Source of the DNA: Clostridiales bacterium
Lineage (GTDB): Bacteria > Bacillota_A > Clostridia > Saccharofermentanales > Saccharofermentanaceae
Direction of reading: 5' to 3'
DNA: 64,000 bases
Assembly: GCA_024695545.1 (NCBI GenBank)
Contig: JAILHZ010000002.1
Location: forward strand, 62,001 to 126,000
Shown here in pieces: positions 24,395-32,575 of this stretch. Numbering within the stretch: position 1 is the stretch's first letter; each line of letters begins with the position of its first letter. The notes beneath the pieces were generated by a model, which did no database searches, was not told the origin of the DNA, and saw only the letters and a program-made list of their open reading frames with translations. The position numbers and the translations under genes are program-made.

Positions 24395-25492
24395 TTAAAC
24401 AAGTGCGTGTATACCAAACATCTCGTGGTTCAACAGGAATTCCTTGATCTCAAGCCCGCCGGAGAATCCGACAAGTTTACCGTCTTTACCGATAATACGA
24501 TGGCAGGGCACGAGGATCGGAAGCGGGTTATCACCACATGCAGAACCAACCGCACGGGTAAGATTTCTGGCCGAGACCTTATCTCCGCCGGTCAGTTCGA
24601 GCGCGATATCTTCATAGCTTTTTGTCACACCATACGGGATCGTGTTGACTTTATCCCATACTTTTTTCTGAAAATCACTGCCGTGAAGAGGTTTCGTATG
24701 AATGGTAAACGTTGTCCTGCGTTTAAGAAAATACTCATTCAGTTCTACCATACAGCGCATGACTTCCTTTGGAAACTCCATATTGATCAGATCCTTATAT
24801 TCCGGAGATCCTTCCGGTTTCAAAACACCGGAACTATCCGCAATACCGGTACGGATCGCTACATTTCTCTCAAGATTCCCCTCTACAGGCTTACCATAGG
24901 AGAAAAACTTCGTCATTTCAATCACTTCATTATCTCCGCGAATTGCGACAACACCCTTTCGGAACGGAACAAAACCAACCGAGTAGTCAGGATACTCAGA
25001 ATCCAGAAGCGAGAATAAAGCAGCATCACAATACACTCCGTCTATATAAAGAGCCTCTTCAAGGATCGCTTCCTGTTTCATATTACATTCGAGAAGCACC
25101 TGATCGGAAGCTTCATCGGTAACCGGGATCAGCACTTGAATTCTATGGATCTGAAGGTCAAAGAATGCATATCTTAAGAGGCTGTCAAAAGAACTCTTCC
25201 TATCTTCTATAGATATACTGACCGTTTCTTCGCCGTCTAAAACGGAAGATGCAAAATACATCACGGCATCAGCACTTCTGTTCTTCTCAGAGTAATTCTC
25301 GAGACCAAGAACACCGAATACGAGTTCTTTTCCTGACGGAATAACCGAGGCGGTAAAATACTTGCGATTCGCATCTGCCAGCACAGCGCGGATAAAAGCG
25401 GGCACATCATCCGTAACGCGCTCCAGAATCTTCTGATCGCGTATCTTTCCGGAATCCAGTATACGTATTGGCGATAGTCTGATATCCGACAC
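24395..25492 (-). CDS. GNAT-like domain fused to methylated-DNA-protein cysteine methyltransferase
   Basis: 365 aa. The C-terminal 165 residues are an Ogt/MGMT domain that removes alkyl groups from O6-alkylguanine: HGSDFQKKVWDKVNTIPYG, SARNLTRAVGSACGDNPLPI, and the acceptor cysteine in LVPCHRIIGKDG. The N-terminal 185 residues look like a GNAT acetyltransferase fold (FGVLGLENYSEKNRSADAVM, then AFFDLQIHRIQVLIP and LECNMKQEAILEEALYI), although a clear acetyl-CoA loop (Q/RxxGxG/A) is not obvious. The acetyltransferase substrate is unknown. It starts 20 bp after the lipoprotein gene on the same strand. Confidence 0.88.
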   Translation of the reverse strand: MSDIRLSPIRILDSGKIRDQKILERVTDDVPAFIRAVLADANRKYFTASVIPSGKELVFGVLGLENYSEKNRSADAVMYFASSVLDGEETVSISIEDRKSSFDSLLRYAFFDLQIHRIQVLIPVTDEASDQVLLECNMKQEAILEEALYIDGVYCDAALFSLLDSEYPDYSVGFVPFRKGVVAIRGDNEVIEMTKFFSYGKPVEGNLERNVAIRTGIADSSGVLKPEGSPEYKDLINMEFPKEVMRCMVELNEYFLKRRTTFTIHTKPLHGSDFQKKVWDKVNTIPYGVTKSYEDIALELTGGDKVSARNLTRAVGSACGDNPLPILVPCHRIIGKDGKLVGFSGGLEIKEFLLNHEMFGIHALV

Positions 25493-25512
25493 GTGCCTAC
25501 TCCTTATCGTTG

Positions 25513-26955
25513 CTAATCTTCGTCAGTAATGTCCTCTTTTTTCTCGATATTCAACTGTTCAATATGATTCTGGATATATTCAATATCCTTCGTATACTGT
25601 TCGCTCTCGGAAACTGCGGGGATCATGATCGAGCGATCCATCAGATCATGGAACTGTACCAGATAATCTCCGTATTTCTGGCTCTTAACAATATAATTCC
25701 ACACGCTTGGAGAAGATACAGACGGGAGATATCCCTGTCGTTTCTGAAGACGCGAAGTAAGAAGCAGCGCATCATCGTCAAGTGCCATAAAGCATGCCAG
25801 ATCACAAGCCTCCTTCGGATACTTACATGTACCGGAAACACAAAGCGGATAACTGATCAGAAGCGGTGACGAATACTCATCATCCTTGGATGACGGAAGC
25901 TGCATCATCGTCAGTGTATTCGGCATATAGTTGTCATAGATCATAAGTTCATCCGTGGTACCGGACCAGATACCGAGTTTTCGTGAAAGGATCGGAGAAA
26001 CACCGGAGAATAGTTTTTCGATACGCTGCTCGGAAAGGCTTTCGTAGGAATAGCCTAATCGGATGATCGACTCCACAAGGGAAAATGCATCGCGATAAGA
26101 CGGGATAGAACGGTCATCACTATCTGAAGCGGAAAGATACTCATGATCAAACAGCGAACAAGGCAGATAGGGCATCATATTACCTGCAAGGTAGAACGGA
26201 AGCACCGTCTGCTCTTCCTCATTCAGTTTTTCAAGATCAGAAAGGAGACTGATAAGTGAGCCTCTGGTCTGACGGTAATTGACGGAAGTGATCCCTGCCT
26301 GCTGAAGCACTTCCATATCGCAATAAAGAACTGCGGCAGATGTCTGGTACGGAATACCGTACTGCTGACCGTCCACATAAAAATTCTGAAGAAGCTGAGA
26401 ATACACACGATCAGCAGACAAGAGAGGATTCTCCGCAAGTTCATCGGTGATCGGTCTGGCAAACGATTTATTAACCACCTGGTCAAAACTGTCCGTCAGG
26501 AATATATCCGGCATATCTCCGCTGTTCTTCCACTGTTCGAGCGTCGATGTGCTGCAGCCGTTTTCAGACGTACCGTACACAGAAATAACGATCGGAATAT
26601 CGATTGAAGAAAGATAATCAAGATCAACAGTTTCACCGGTCACACCCTCTCCGAGAAGGCCTCTGGACTTCGCATAATAAAGCTTGGCCAGGTACTGGCA
26701 TGTGTCATATGAAAGGGGTGAAGCAATTGTCAGCTCTATCGTTTTTACTTCGGGAGTACTCTCGGACGTGGTCGTCTGTGAAGTCTCTGTCGACTCTGAA
26801 GACGGGATCTCGGGGAATTCATTATTTACTTTCTTGCATGAGGATAAAGTTAAGCACGAAAGGATCGAAACGACCAAAACCAGAGCCAGATTTCTTCCAC
26901 ATCCGAAAATCCGTGAATGCCGGACATTATCTCTTTTGGTGTTTGAGAAAAGCAT
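25513..26955 (-). CDS. Lipoprotein with solute-binding-protein features, orphan
   Basis: 480 aa. The signal peptide (LALVLVVSILSCLTL) ends in a lipobox LSSC (Cys40), followed by a Ser/Thr/Glu-rich linker. The mature part resembles sugar-type extracellular solute-binding proteins (family 1): MPDIFLTDSFDQVVN, YGIPYQTSAAVLYCDMEVLQ, and a late KEACDLACFMALDDDA. No permease or ATPase gene is nearby, so it may use a transporter encoded elsewhere or act as a sensor. Ser/Thr-rich tethers of this kind are common in Gram-positive lipoproteins. Ribosome site is modest (AGGA some distance upstream). Confidence 0.75.
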   Translation of the reverse strand: MLFSNTKRDNVRHSRIFGCGRNLALVLVVSILSCLTLSSCKKVNNEFPEIPSSESTETSQTTTSESTPEVKTIELTIASPLSYDTCQYLAKLYYAKSRGLLGEGVTGETVDLDYLSSIDIPIVISVYGTSENGCSTSTLEQWKNSGDMPDIFLTDSFDQVVNKSFARPITDELAENPLLSADRVYSQLLQNFYVDGQQYGIPYQTSAAVLYCDMEVLQQAGITSVNYRQTRGSLISLLSDLEKLNEEEQTVLPFYLAGNMMPYLPCSLFDHEYLSASDSDDRSIPSYRDAFSLVESIIRLGYSYESLSEQRIEKLFSGVSPILSRKLGIWSGTTDELMIYDNYMPNTLTMMQLPSSKDDEYSSPLLISYPLCVSGTCKYPKEACDLACFMALDDDALLLTSRLQKRQGYLPSVSSPSVWNYIVKSQKYGDYLVQFHDLMDRSIMIPAVSESEQYTKDIEYIQNHIEQLNIEKKEDITDED

Positions 26956-27006
26956 ACCGATCCAAAATCCTCATTTCTTTATCATTTTCATTATACAATA
27001 AATCGG

Positions 27007-27042
27007 AAGAAAAAAAGAACTGTCTCTTCTGAGACAGTTCTT
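27007..27042 (-). terminator. Terminator after tRNA-Thr
   Basis: On the minus strand, a perfect 12-bp stem AAGAACTGTCTC / GAGACAGTTCTT with an AGAA loop is followed by TTTTTTC. Confidence 0.95.
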
Positions 27043-27043
27043 C

Positions 27044-27118
27044 TGGAGCCAATGGTGGGAATCGAACCCACGGCCTATTCATTACGAGTGAATTGCTCTA
27101 CCCCTGAGCCACATTGGC
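27044..27118 (-). tRNA. tRNA-Thr (anticodon CGT)
   Basis: 75 nt with encoded CCA. Acceptor GCCAATG pairs with CATTGGC. The anticodon stem ATTCA/TGAAT closes the loop CTCGTAA, anticodon CGT. The T loop GGTTCGATTCC is normal. It reads ACG codons. Confidence 0.96.
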
Positions 27119-27140
27119 ATTGCGCTTTTAGAGCACAACA

Positions 27141-27169
27141 AATATACCGATTATTTAAAGATATGTCAA
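27141..27169 (-). promoter_or_regulatory. Promoter of tRNA-Thr
   Basis: On the minus strand: TTGACA, 17-bp spacer, TATATT, close to consensus. It lies just after the pncB stop, so the tRNA need not depend on pncAB transcription. Confidence 0.8.
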
Positions 27170-27173
27170 GAGA

Positions 27174-28385
27174 TTACTCATGCTCCATGCGCCAGTCGAT
27201 GCAACGCTGCAGATAATGGACATAGTCCGGATTCTTGCACATGCCCTTCCCTTTTACGTCGGAAATCTTTGCAACATCCTGGCCATTACAGAGTGTTGTC
27301 TTCATGACAATGTTGAGTGCCGGTACACACGTATCGTTCGCAATATACGTACCGATACCAAAGGCCACTCTCGCACGGCCCTGGAAGTGTCGGTAAATCG
27401 CGTTCGCTTTTTCAAAGTTCAGGCTGTCGGAGAAAAGTAGTGTTTTCGTCGCAGCATCGATACCAAGGGACTTGTAGTGCGCGATCATCTTCTCGCCCCA
27501 CTCGACCGGATCTCCCGAATCATGACGGACGCCGGAAAAGAGCGTCGAATATGTCAACTGGAAGTCACGAAGGAAGCAGTCTGTCGTAATCGTATCTGTC
27601 AGCGCCGTACCATTAAGTACACCATATTCTTCCACCCATACACGGAGCGCGTACCAGTTAGAATAGGCGGGATTATGCTTGTGATCGCCCTGACCGACAC
27701 ACATGATCCACTCATGCGCCATAGTACCTACCGGAGTCAGGTTATACTTCATGGCAAGATATACATTCGACGTTCCCACAAAAGTGCTGCCGGTACCGGA
27801 AAGATCGGCATCTGCCAGTGCTTTTACCGCCATATCCTGAGCCTCTGCGGAAAGGCGTCTTCTCATACCGAATTCACTGAAAGAGGAAAGACAATACTTT
27901 CCACTCTTGATCCAGCCGATCTTCTCATCCAGACGCTCTTTAAAGCTTCTGATAAGATCGTCATAATCGTAAGCCATACGGAAATACACTTCGTTAACGA
28001 TAGCAAGCGTCGGGATCTCATACATAGACGTGTTCAGCCATGTTCCGCGCGTCTCAATCGACAGTCCGCATTCGGCATCCGTAGTAATCTCGAAATCTTC
28101 GTATCTCGGCTGCCAGAGTCTCAGGAAATCCACATAGGATCCCTTGATCCACTTGATTTCATCAAGATACATCAGTTCTTCCTCAGTAAAACGAAGTTCG
28201 CAGTATGCCTGAAGCTGTTCCTTGATCTCTTCGATCATTTCGGAAGTGAACTTTACATCCGTGTTTCTGCAGCGAAATGTCCACGTGGTCTTATATGACG
28301 GAAACTGGTGATAGATCGCCTGTCCCATCGAAAACTTGTACATATCGGTCTCCAGAAGACTTGTGATAATTCTGTGCAGTTTCAT
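27174..28385 (-). CDS. pncB: Nicotinate phosphoribosyltransferase
   Basis: 403 aa from ATG 28385 with GGAGGG upstream; ten extra codons in frame overlap the pncA end. It makes nicotinate mononucleotide from nicotinate and PRPP with ATP. Motifs: LETDMYKFSMGQAIYHQFP, SEFGMRRRLSAEAQDMAV, FVGTSNVYLAMKYNLTPVGT, HEWIMCVGQGDH, and GVRHDSGDPVEWGEKMI. The length is that of the shorter bacterial type. It follows pncA by 1 bp, forming a two-gene NAD salvage operon. Confidence 0.95.
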   Translation of the reverse strand: MKLHRIITSLLETDMYKFSMGQAIYHQFPSYKTTWTFRCRNTDVKFTSEMIEEIKEQLQAYCELRFTEEELMYLDEIKWIKGSYVDFLRLWQPRYEDFEITTDAECGLSIETRGTWLNTSMYEIPTLAIVNEVYFRMAYDYDDLIRSFKERLDEKIGWIKSGKYCLSSFSEFGMRRRLSAEAQDMAVKALADADLSGTGSTFVGTSNVYLAMKYNLTPVGTMAHEWIMCVGQGDHKHNPAYSNWYALRVWVEEYGVLNGTALTDTITTDCFLRDFQLTYSTLFSGVRHDSGDPVEWGEKMIAHYKSLGIDAATKTLLFSDSLNFEKANAIYRHFQGRARVAFGIGTYIANDTCVPALNIVMKTTLCNGQDVAKISDVKGKGMCKNPDYVHYLQRCIDWRMEHE

Positions 28386-28386
28386 A

Positions 28387-28929
28387 TTACTCCCTCCAGG
28401 GCTCCTTTCCCTCATTCAGAATATCGATCTGGCAGCACTTCATGGTAAGAAGCGCCGCATCGTGAGATGCCGGGGAAACACCCGCGCAGCAGGCACCATC
28501 AACGAGAATATCTCTTTCAGGGAACAGATTCTTGATCGTAAGCGCATTGGAGACAACACAGATATCTGTGCAGAGTCCGATGACTTCGATCGGATCCGTA
28601 TCGCCCTTGAGAATGTTCTTCCATCCGGTAAATCCGAAAGAAGGCTTCTCAATTACAAGAGCATCTTCCGGAGCGGCATTTCTGATCTTAGACGGGATCT
28701 GCCATCCGTCAGAACCCTTGATACAGTGCGGCACAGGCAGATACTTGCCTTCTCTTGTCTTCATATAATTCTTCTTATGGGTATCCTGCGTAAAGATAAC
28801 GCGATCACCGTTTTTCACGTATTTCTTAATCTTTTTCACTACATTGGAGACGATTTTAGCAGCTTCCTTAGAACCGAGAGCGCCATCAATAAAATCCGTC
28901 TGCATATCAACGACGATAAGTGTTTTCAT
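28387..28929 (-). CDS. pncA: Nicotinamidase (isochorismatase-fold hydrolase)
   Basis: 180 aa. It hydrolyses nicotinamide to nicotinate, the substrate of the next gene product. Visible: the catalytic Asp in TLIVVDMQTDFIDGALGS, metal-binding VIFTQDTHKKNY, and the nucleophile cysteine in VIGLCTDICVVSNAL. Genome pairing with pncB makes the nicotinamidase reading much more likely than another isochorismatase-fold enzyme. Ribosome site GGAGGG. Confidence 0.93.
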   Translation of the reverse strand: MKTLIVVDMQTDFIDGALGSKEAAKIVSNVVKKIKKYVKNGDRVIFTQDTHKKNYMKTREGKYLPVPHCIKGSDGWQIPSKIRNAAPEDALVIEKPSFGFTGWKNILKGDTDPIEVIGLCTDICVVSNALTIKNLFPERDILVDGACCAGVSPASHDAALLTMKCCQIDILNEGKEPWRE

Positions 28930-28981
28930 AAGATACCCTCCATCATGTCAAAACTTAACGTCATTATAAATCAACAGCGGA

Positions 28982-29034
28982 TAAAAAAGAAAGACTCCCG
29001 ACCGAGGATCACAGCGGATCCGGAATCGGGAGTT
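28982..29034 (-). terminator. Terminator after tRNA-Arg
   Basis: On the minus strand, ACTCCCGATTCCGGATC pairs imperfectly with GATCCTCGGTCGGGAGT and is followed by CTTTCTTTTTT. Confidence 0.88.
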
Positions 29035-29038
29035 TTTC

Positions 29039-29115
29039 TGGCGTCCACGAGGGGATTCGAACCTCCGGCCTACCGCTTAGGAGGCGGTCGCTCTATCCTG
29101 CTGAGCTACGTGGAC
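29039..29115 (-). tRNA. tRNA-Arg (anticodon CCT)
   Basis: 77 nt with encoded CCA. Acceptor GTCCACG pairs with CGTGGAC. The anticodon stem ACCGC/GCGGT closes the loop CTCCTAA, anticodon CCT. The T loop GGTTCGAATCC is normal. It reads AGG codons. It lies 36 bp after the deaminase stop and no clear separate promoter is seen, so it may be co-transcribed with that operon. Confidence 0.96.
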
Positions 29116-29151
29116 ATATGAAATCGCCGTTATGGCTGTTTCACACGAGAA

Positions 29152-30468
29152 TCACTGGAGACGCGTCATCGTCTTCTTCGTTTCGGCTTTCACCTTCTCC
29201 ATGTCGATCGTCTTAAGCTCGTGCTTATAAAGTACGAACTGTCCGTCGATCATCACGGACTCGACACACTTCGGGCCACATGAATATACCAGTGCGGAAA
29301 GCGGATTACCGAGAGGCCACATCTGCGGACAATCATAGTCAATAATCTGTATATCCGCCGTCATGCCTTTTTCTATAATACCACAACTATCAAAGCCACA
29401 TGCCAGATAGCCGTTTCGGGTCGCCATCTTAAAGATGTCTCCTGCAGCAAGCACTGTCGGATCGAGAGTCTTTCCCTTCGCCATGAAGGAAGCAAGACGC
29501 ATCTCCATGAACATATCCTGATTGTTATTGCTGGCCGCACCATCAGTTCCGAGACACAGACGGATACCGTCATTCATCATCTCAACCATATCCGCAAATC
29601 CGGAAGCAAGCTTCATATTACTAGAAGGATTATGAGCCACCCAGACTTTTCGCTCAGCAAGGATCTTTCTGTCCTCTTCACTTAAGTGGACACAGTGGGC
29701 AGCTACGGTCTTATCATTAAGAAGACCCGCCCAATCAAGCTTCTGTACCGGAGACATTCCATAACTCTTCTGACAGTTCTCATTCTCCGTGATCGTCTCT
29801 GAAATATGTACACTGACAGGAAGATCATATTCATTCGCCAGTTCCGCAAGCGGCTGATAGAAGTATTCCGGATACAGGTAGATCGAATGCACGAGAAGAC
29901 TGTGCGTAAGCAGTCCTTTTCCCTCGGAAGCGATAAAAGCATTTAGTTCATCAACGCTGGTTCTGTCGATAGACCAATTGCCGTTCTCGCACTTCTTGCC
30001 CATAGAGGTCTGCTGGACACGGAATCCTGTCTCCACAGCGCCTTTTGCAATAAGAAGCGCACCGTCGTACATATTGGCAACACAGGCCGTACCGCCTTCA
30101 ATCATCTCGGCAAGCGTCAGCAGATTACCGTAATAGAAGTCATCCGCAACCATCTTATCTTCACGCGGGATGATCTGACCGAAAAGCCAGTCCTGAAGCG
30201 AGCGGTCATCAGCGATATTACGGAAGATCGACATTGGAGTATGTCCATGAGCGTTTGCAAAAGTCGGACAGAGGATCTTGTTTCTGCCGTCATACTCAAA
30301 GTAATCACCGGATTCACCCAAAGCTGCTATCGCTTCCTGCTTCGATGTTCCGACGTATTCGATCTTATTACCGCAAACGGAACAGTATCCATGTTCGATA
30401 ATAGAAACCGATGCGTTATCGTGTGCCGTTACGATCGTTATATCCGAGAAAAGCACTGATCTGGTCAT
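29152..30468 (-). CDS. mtaD: S-adenosylhomocysteine / methylthioadenosine deaminase (amidohydrolase)
   Basis: 438 aa, ATG with GGAGG upstream. The metal centre of the amidohydrolase superfamily is complete: HxH in CPTFANAHGHTPMS, His in PVSVHISETITE, KTVAAHCVHLSEED, and the catalytic Asp in LCLGTDGAASNNN. The motif set matches the MtaD/SAH-deaminase group, which converts AdoHcy or MTA to the inosyl form. Being 1 bp from an AdoHcy hydrolase gene and next to a purine phosphorylase strongly favours AdoHcy. Last protein gene of the secA-linked operon. Confidence 0.88.
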   Translation of the reverse strand: MTRSVLFSDITIVTAHDNASVSIIEHGYCSVCGNKIEYVGTSKQEAIAALGESGDYFEYDGRNKILCPTFANAHGHTPMSIFRNIADDRSLQDWLFGQIIPREDKMVADDFYYGNLLTLAEMIEGGTACVANMYDGALLIAKGAVETGFRVQQTSMGKKCENGNWSIDRTSVDELNAFIASEGKGLLTHSLLVHSIYLYPEYFYQPLAELANEYDLPVSVHISETITENENCQKSYGMSPVQKLDWAGLLNDKTVAAHCVHLSEEDRKILAERKVWVAHNPSSNMKLASGFADMVEMMNDGIRLCLGTDGAASNNNQDMFMEMRLASFMAKGKTLDPTVLAAGDIFKMATRNGYLACGFDSCGIIEKGMTADIQIIDYDCPQMWPLGNPLSALVYSCGPKCVESVMIDGQFVLYKHELKTIDMEKVKAETKKTMTRLQ

Positions 30469-30469
30469 A

Positions 30470-31735
30470 TTATTCCTCCAGATCCCAAGAGTGGATGTAT
30501 TTATCCTGCTCAGGAGTCAGCTTATCGATCGAATAGCCCTTTGACTGAAGGAGGAACTCTCCAACACGGTCATCGATCACTGTCGGAGTATCGTAAACAT
30601 GCTTATCGAGTTCTTTACCATGCTCGGCAATATAACGTGCACTCTGAGCCTGAAGAGCAAAACTCATATCCATGATCTCAACCGGATGTCCGTCTCCACT
30701 GGCCAGATTAACCAGTCTGCCCTCTGCAAGAATACAGATCGTACGTCCGTCAGGCATTACATATCCTTCAATGTTCTTTCTGAGCTCCTTCTTCTCTTTT
30801 GCCATCTCACCGAGCTGAACCAGATTGATCTCTACATCAAAATGACCGGCATTACAGCAGATCGCTCCATCTTTCATCTTTTCAAAATGCTGCTTCGTAA
30901 TAACATCCTTGCAACCGGTGACAGTAACAAAGACATCTCCAAGAGGAGCAGCCTCATCCATCGTCATGACATCATAGCCTTCCATAATGGCTTCACATGC
31001 CTTAACGGGATCGATCTCGGTTACGATGACACGCGCACCCATTCCCTTGGCACGAAGTGCAACACCCTTACCGCACATACCGAAACCTGCCACAACAACA
31101 TACTTTCCGGCAACGATCAGATTAGTTGTCGCCATAATTGCCGTCCATACGGATTGACCTGTACCAAAACGGTTATCAAAGAGATGCTTGCAGCGTGCAT
31201 CATTAACAGCAATGACAGGATATGCAAGTCTTCCCTCTTCTTCAAGAATTTTGAGTCTGTGAACACCTGTTGTCGTCTCTTCACAGGCACCAAGCATTCC
31301 TGCGACAAGATCCTTATGCGTGGAATGCAGGAGCATAGCCAGATCGCCGCCATCATCAATAACAATGTCCGGACCGAAAGCAAGCGTCATTTCAAGATGC
31401 TTTCTATACGTTTCAGGATCAGCTCCATGGATACAGTATACTTTCATGCCACGCTCAACAAGTGCTGCCGCAACATCATCCTGAGTTGAAAGAGGATTGC
31501 AGCCTGTAAGAGCAACATCCGCACCGCCCTCACGGAGAACAAGTGCAAGATTGGCGGTTTTCGCCTCAACATGAACACTTACAGAGATCTTAAGTCCTTC
31601 AAAAGGACGTGTCTCTTTCAATTCTTTTTCAATAATACGCAAAACAGGCATATTTCTATATGCCCAGTCGATTTTGTGATGCCCTTCAGGGGCTAATGCG
31701 ATGTCTTTGATCTCGTAACGAGGCAGTTCACTCAT
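30470..31735 (-). CDS. ahcY: Adenosylhomocysteinase (or S-inosylhomocysteine hydrolase)
   Basis: 421 aa, the short form without the roughly 40-residue insert of many bacterial and eukaryotic enzymes. Motifs: SVHVEAKTANLALVLREGGA, DIVIDDGGDLAMLLH, KHLFDNRFGTGQSVWTAI, and the NAD-binding GFGMCGKGVALRAKGMGARV. The C terminus is DKYIHSWDLEE rather than the KxxxYRY type. It splits AdoHcy into homocysteine and adenosine with bound NAD. Since a deaminase gene follows, the real substrate could be S-inosylhomocysteine, as known for a methanogen homologue. 12 bp after punA. Confidence 0.93.
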   Translation of the reverse strand: MSELPRYEIKDIALAPEGHHKIDWAYRNMPVLRIIEKELKETRPFEGLKISVSVHVEAKTANLALVLREGGADVALTGCNPLSTQDDVAAALVERGMKVYCIHGADPETYRKHLEMTLAFGPDIVIDDGGDLAMLLHSTHKDLVAGMLGACEETTTGVHRLKILEEEGRLAYPVIAVNDARCKHLFDNRFGTGQSVWTAIMATTNLIVAGKYVVVAGFGMCGKGVALRAKGMGARVIVTEIDPVKACEAIMEGYDVMTMDEAAPLGDVFVTVTGCKDVITKQHFEKMKDGAICCNAGHFDVEINLVQLGEMAKEKKELRKNIEGYVMPDGRTICILAEGRLVNLASGDGHPVEIMDMSFALQAQSARYIAEHGKELDKHVYDTPTVIDDRVGEFLLQSKGYSIDKLTPEQDKYIHSWDLEE

Positions 31736-31747
31736 AGTATATCCTCC

Positions 31748-32575
31748 TTATAATTTGGAGAAGAACTTCTCCATTAACGCAATACTGTTCTTCGAAGAAG
31801 CGTTTGCATTCTCCATGACCTCCGCATGTGACAGAGGCTGTCCGGAGATTCCGGCAGCATAATTCGTAATGCATGAAACTGCAAGAACCTTTAATCCGCT
31901 ATGACTTGCCGCTATAGCCTCTGCAACCGTCGACATACCGACAGCATCAGCGCCTAAGACACGAAGAGCTCGGATCTCAGCCGGAGTTTCATACTGCGGA
32001 CCGCGGGTATATGCATATACGCCCTGATGAAGAGGAATATTTAATTCATTTGCCGAATCAATAAGTTTGTTTCTAAGATCAACATCATAGACACATGTCT
32101 GATCCGGAAAACGAGGTCCGAACTCGTCCAAATTAGCACCACGAAGCGGCGAATCACAGAAAAGTCCGATATGATCGGTAATTACCATCAGTTCGCTGGG
32201 ATGCATATCCTTATTAATTCCACCGGCCGCATTGGTCATAACCAGAGTCTTCACACCGAGCTTCGCCATCACACGAACATAGAATGTTGCTTCCTGTGTG
32301 GAATAGCCCTCATAAAAATGGAAACGGCCCTTCATAATGAATGTAAGACGACCGGAAAGCATGGCAACAAGGAGTTTTCCGTCATGTCCGGCTACAGTTG
32401 TCCTCGGAAAATGAGGGATAGTTTCATAAGCAATCTCCGAGATCGTTTCTACACGATCCGTTAGCGGACCCAGACCTGAGCCCAGCACAAGGCAGACATC
32501 TGGAATATCCGTTATCTGAGAACGGATATACTCAGATGCCTCAACTACCTTCGCATAGTAATCAGAATTAGTCAT
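31748..32575 (-). CDS. punA: Purine-nucleoside phosphorylase (trimeric type)
   Basis: 275 aa from ATG 32575, which overlaps the secA stop by 8 bp and has AAAGGA upstream. It cleaves inosine or guanosine with phosphate. Motifs of the trimeric PNP family: VCLVLGSGLGPLTDRVE, RTTVAGHDGKLLVAMLSG, MKGRFHFYEGYS, TLVMTNAAGGINKDM, and RALGADAVGMSTVAEAIAA (with a variant spacing). It would remove the inosine or adenosine product made by the two following enzymes. Confidence 0.94.
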   Translation of the reverse strand: MTNSDYYAKVVEASEYIRSQITDIPDVCLVLGSGLGPLTDRVETISEIAYETIPHFPRTTVAGHDGKLLVAMLSGRLTFIMKGRFHFYEGYSTQEATFYVRVMAKLGVKTLVMTNAAGGINKDMHPSELMVITDHIGLFCDSPLRGANLDEFGPRFPDQTCVYDVDLRNKLIDSANELNIPLHQGVYAYTRGPQYETPAEIRALRVLGADAVGMSTVAEAIAASHSGLKVLAVSCITNYAAGISGQPLSHAEVMENANASSKNSIALMEKFFSKL

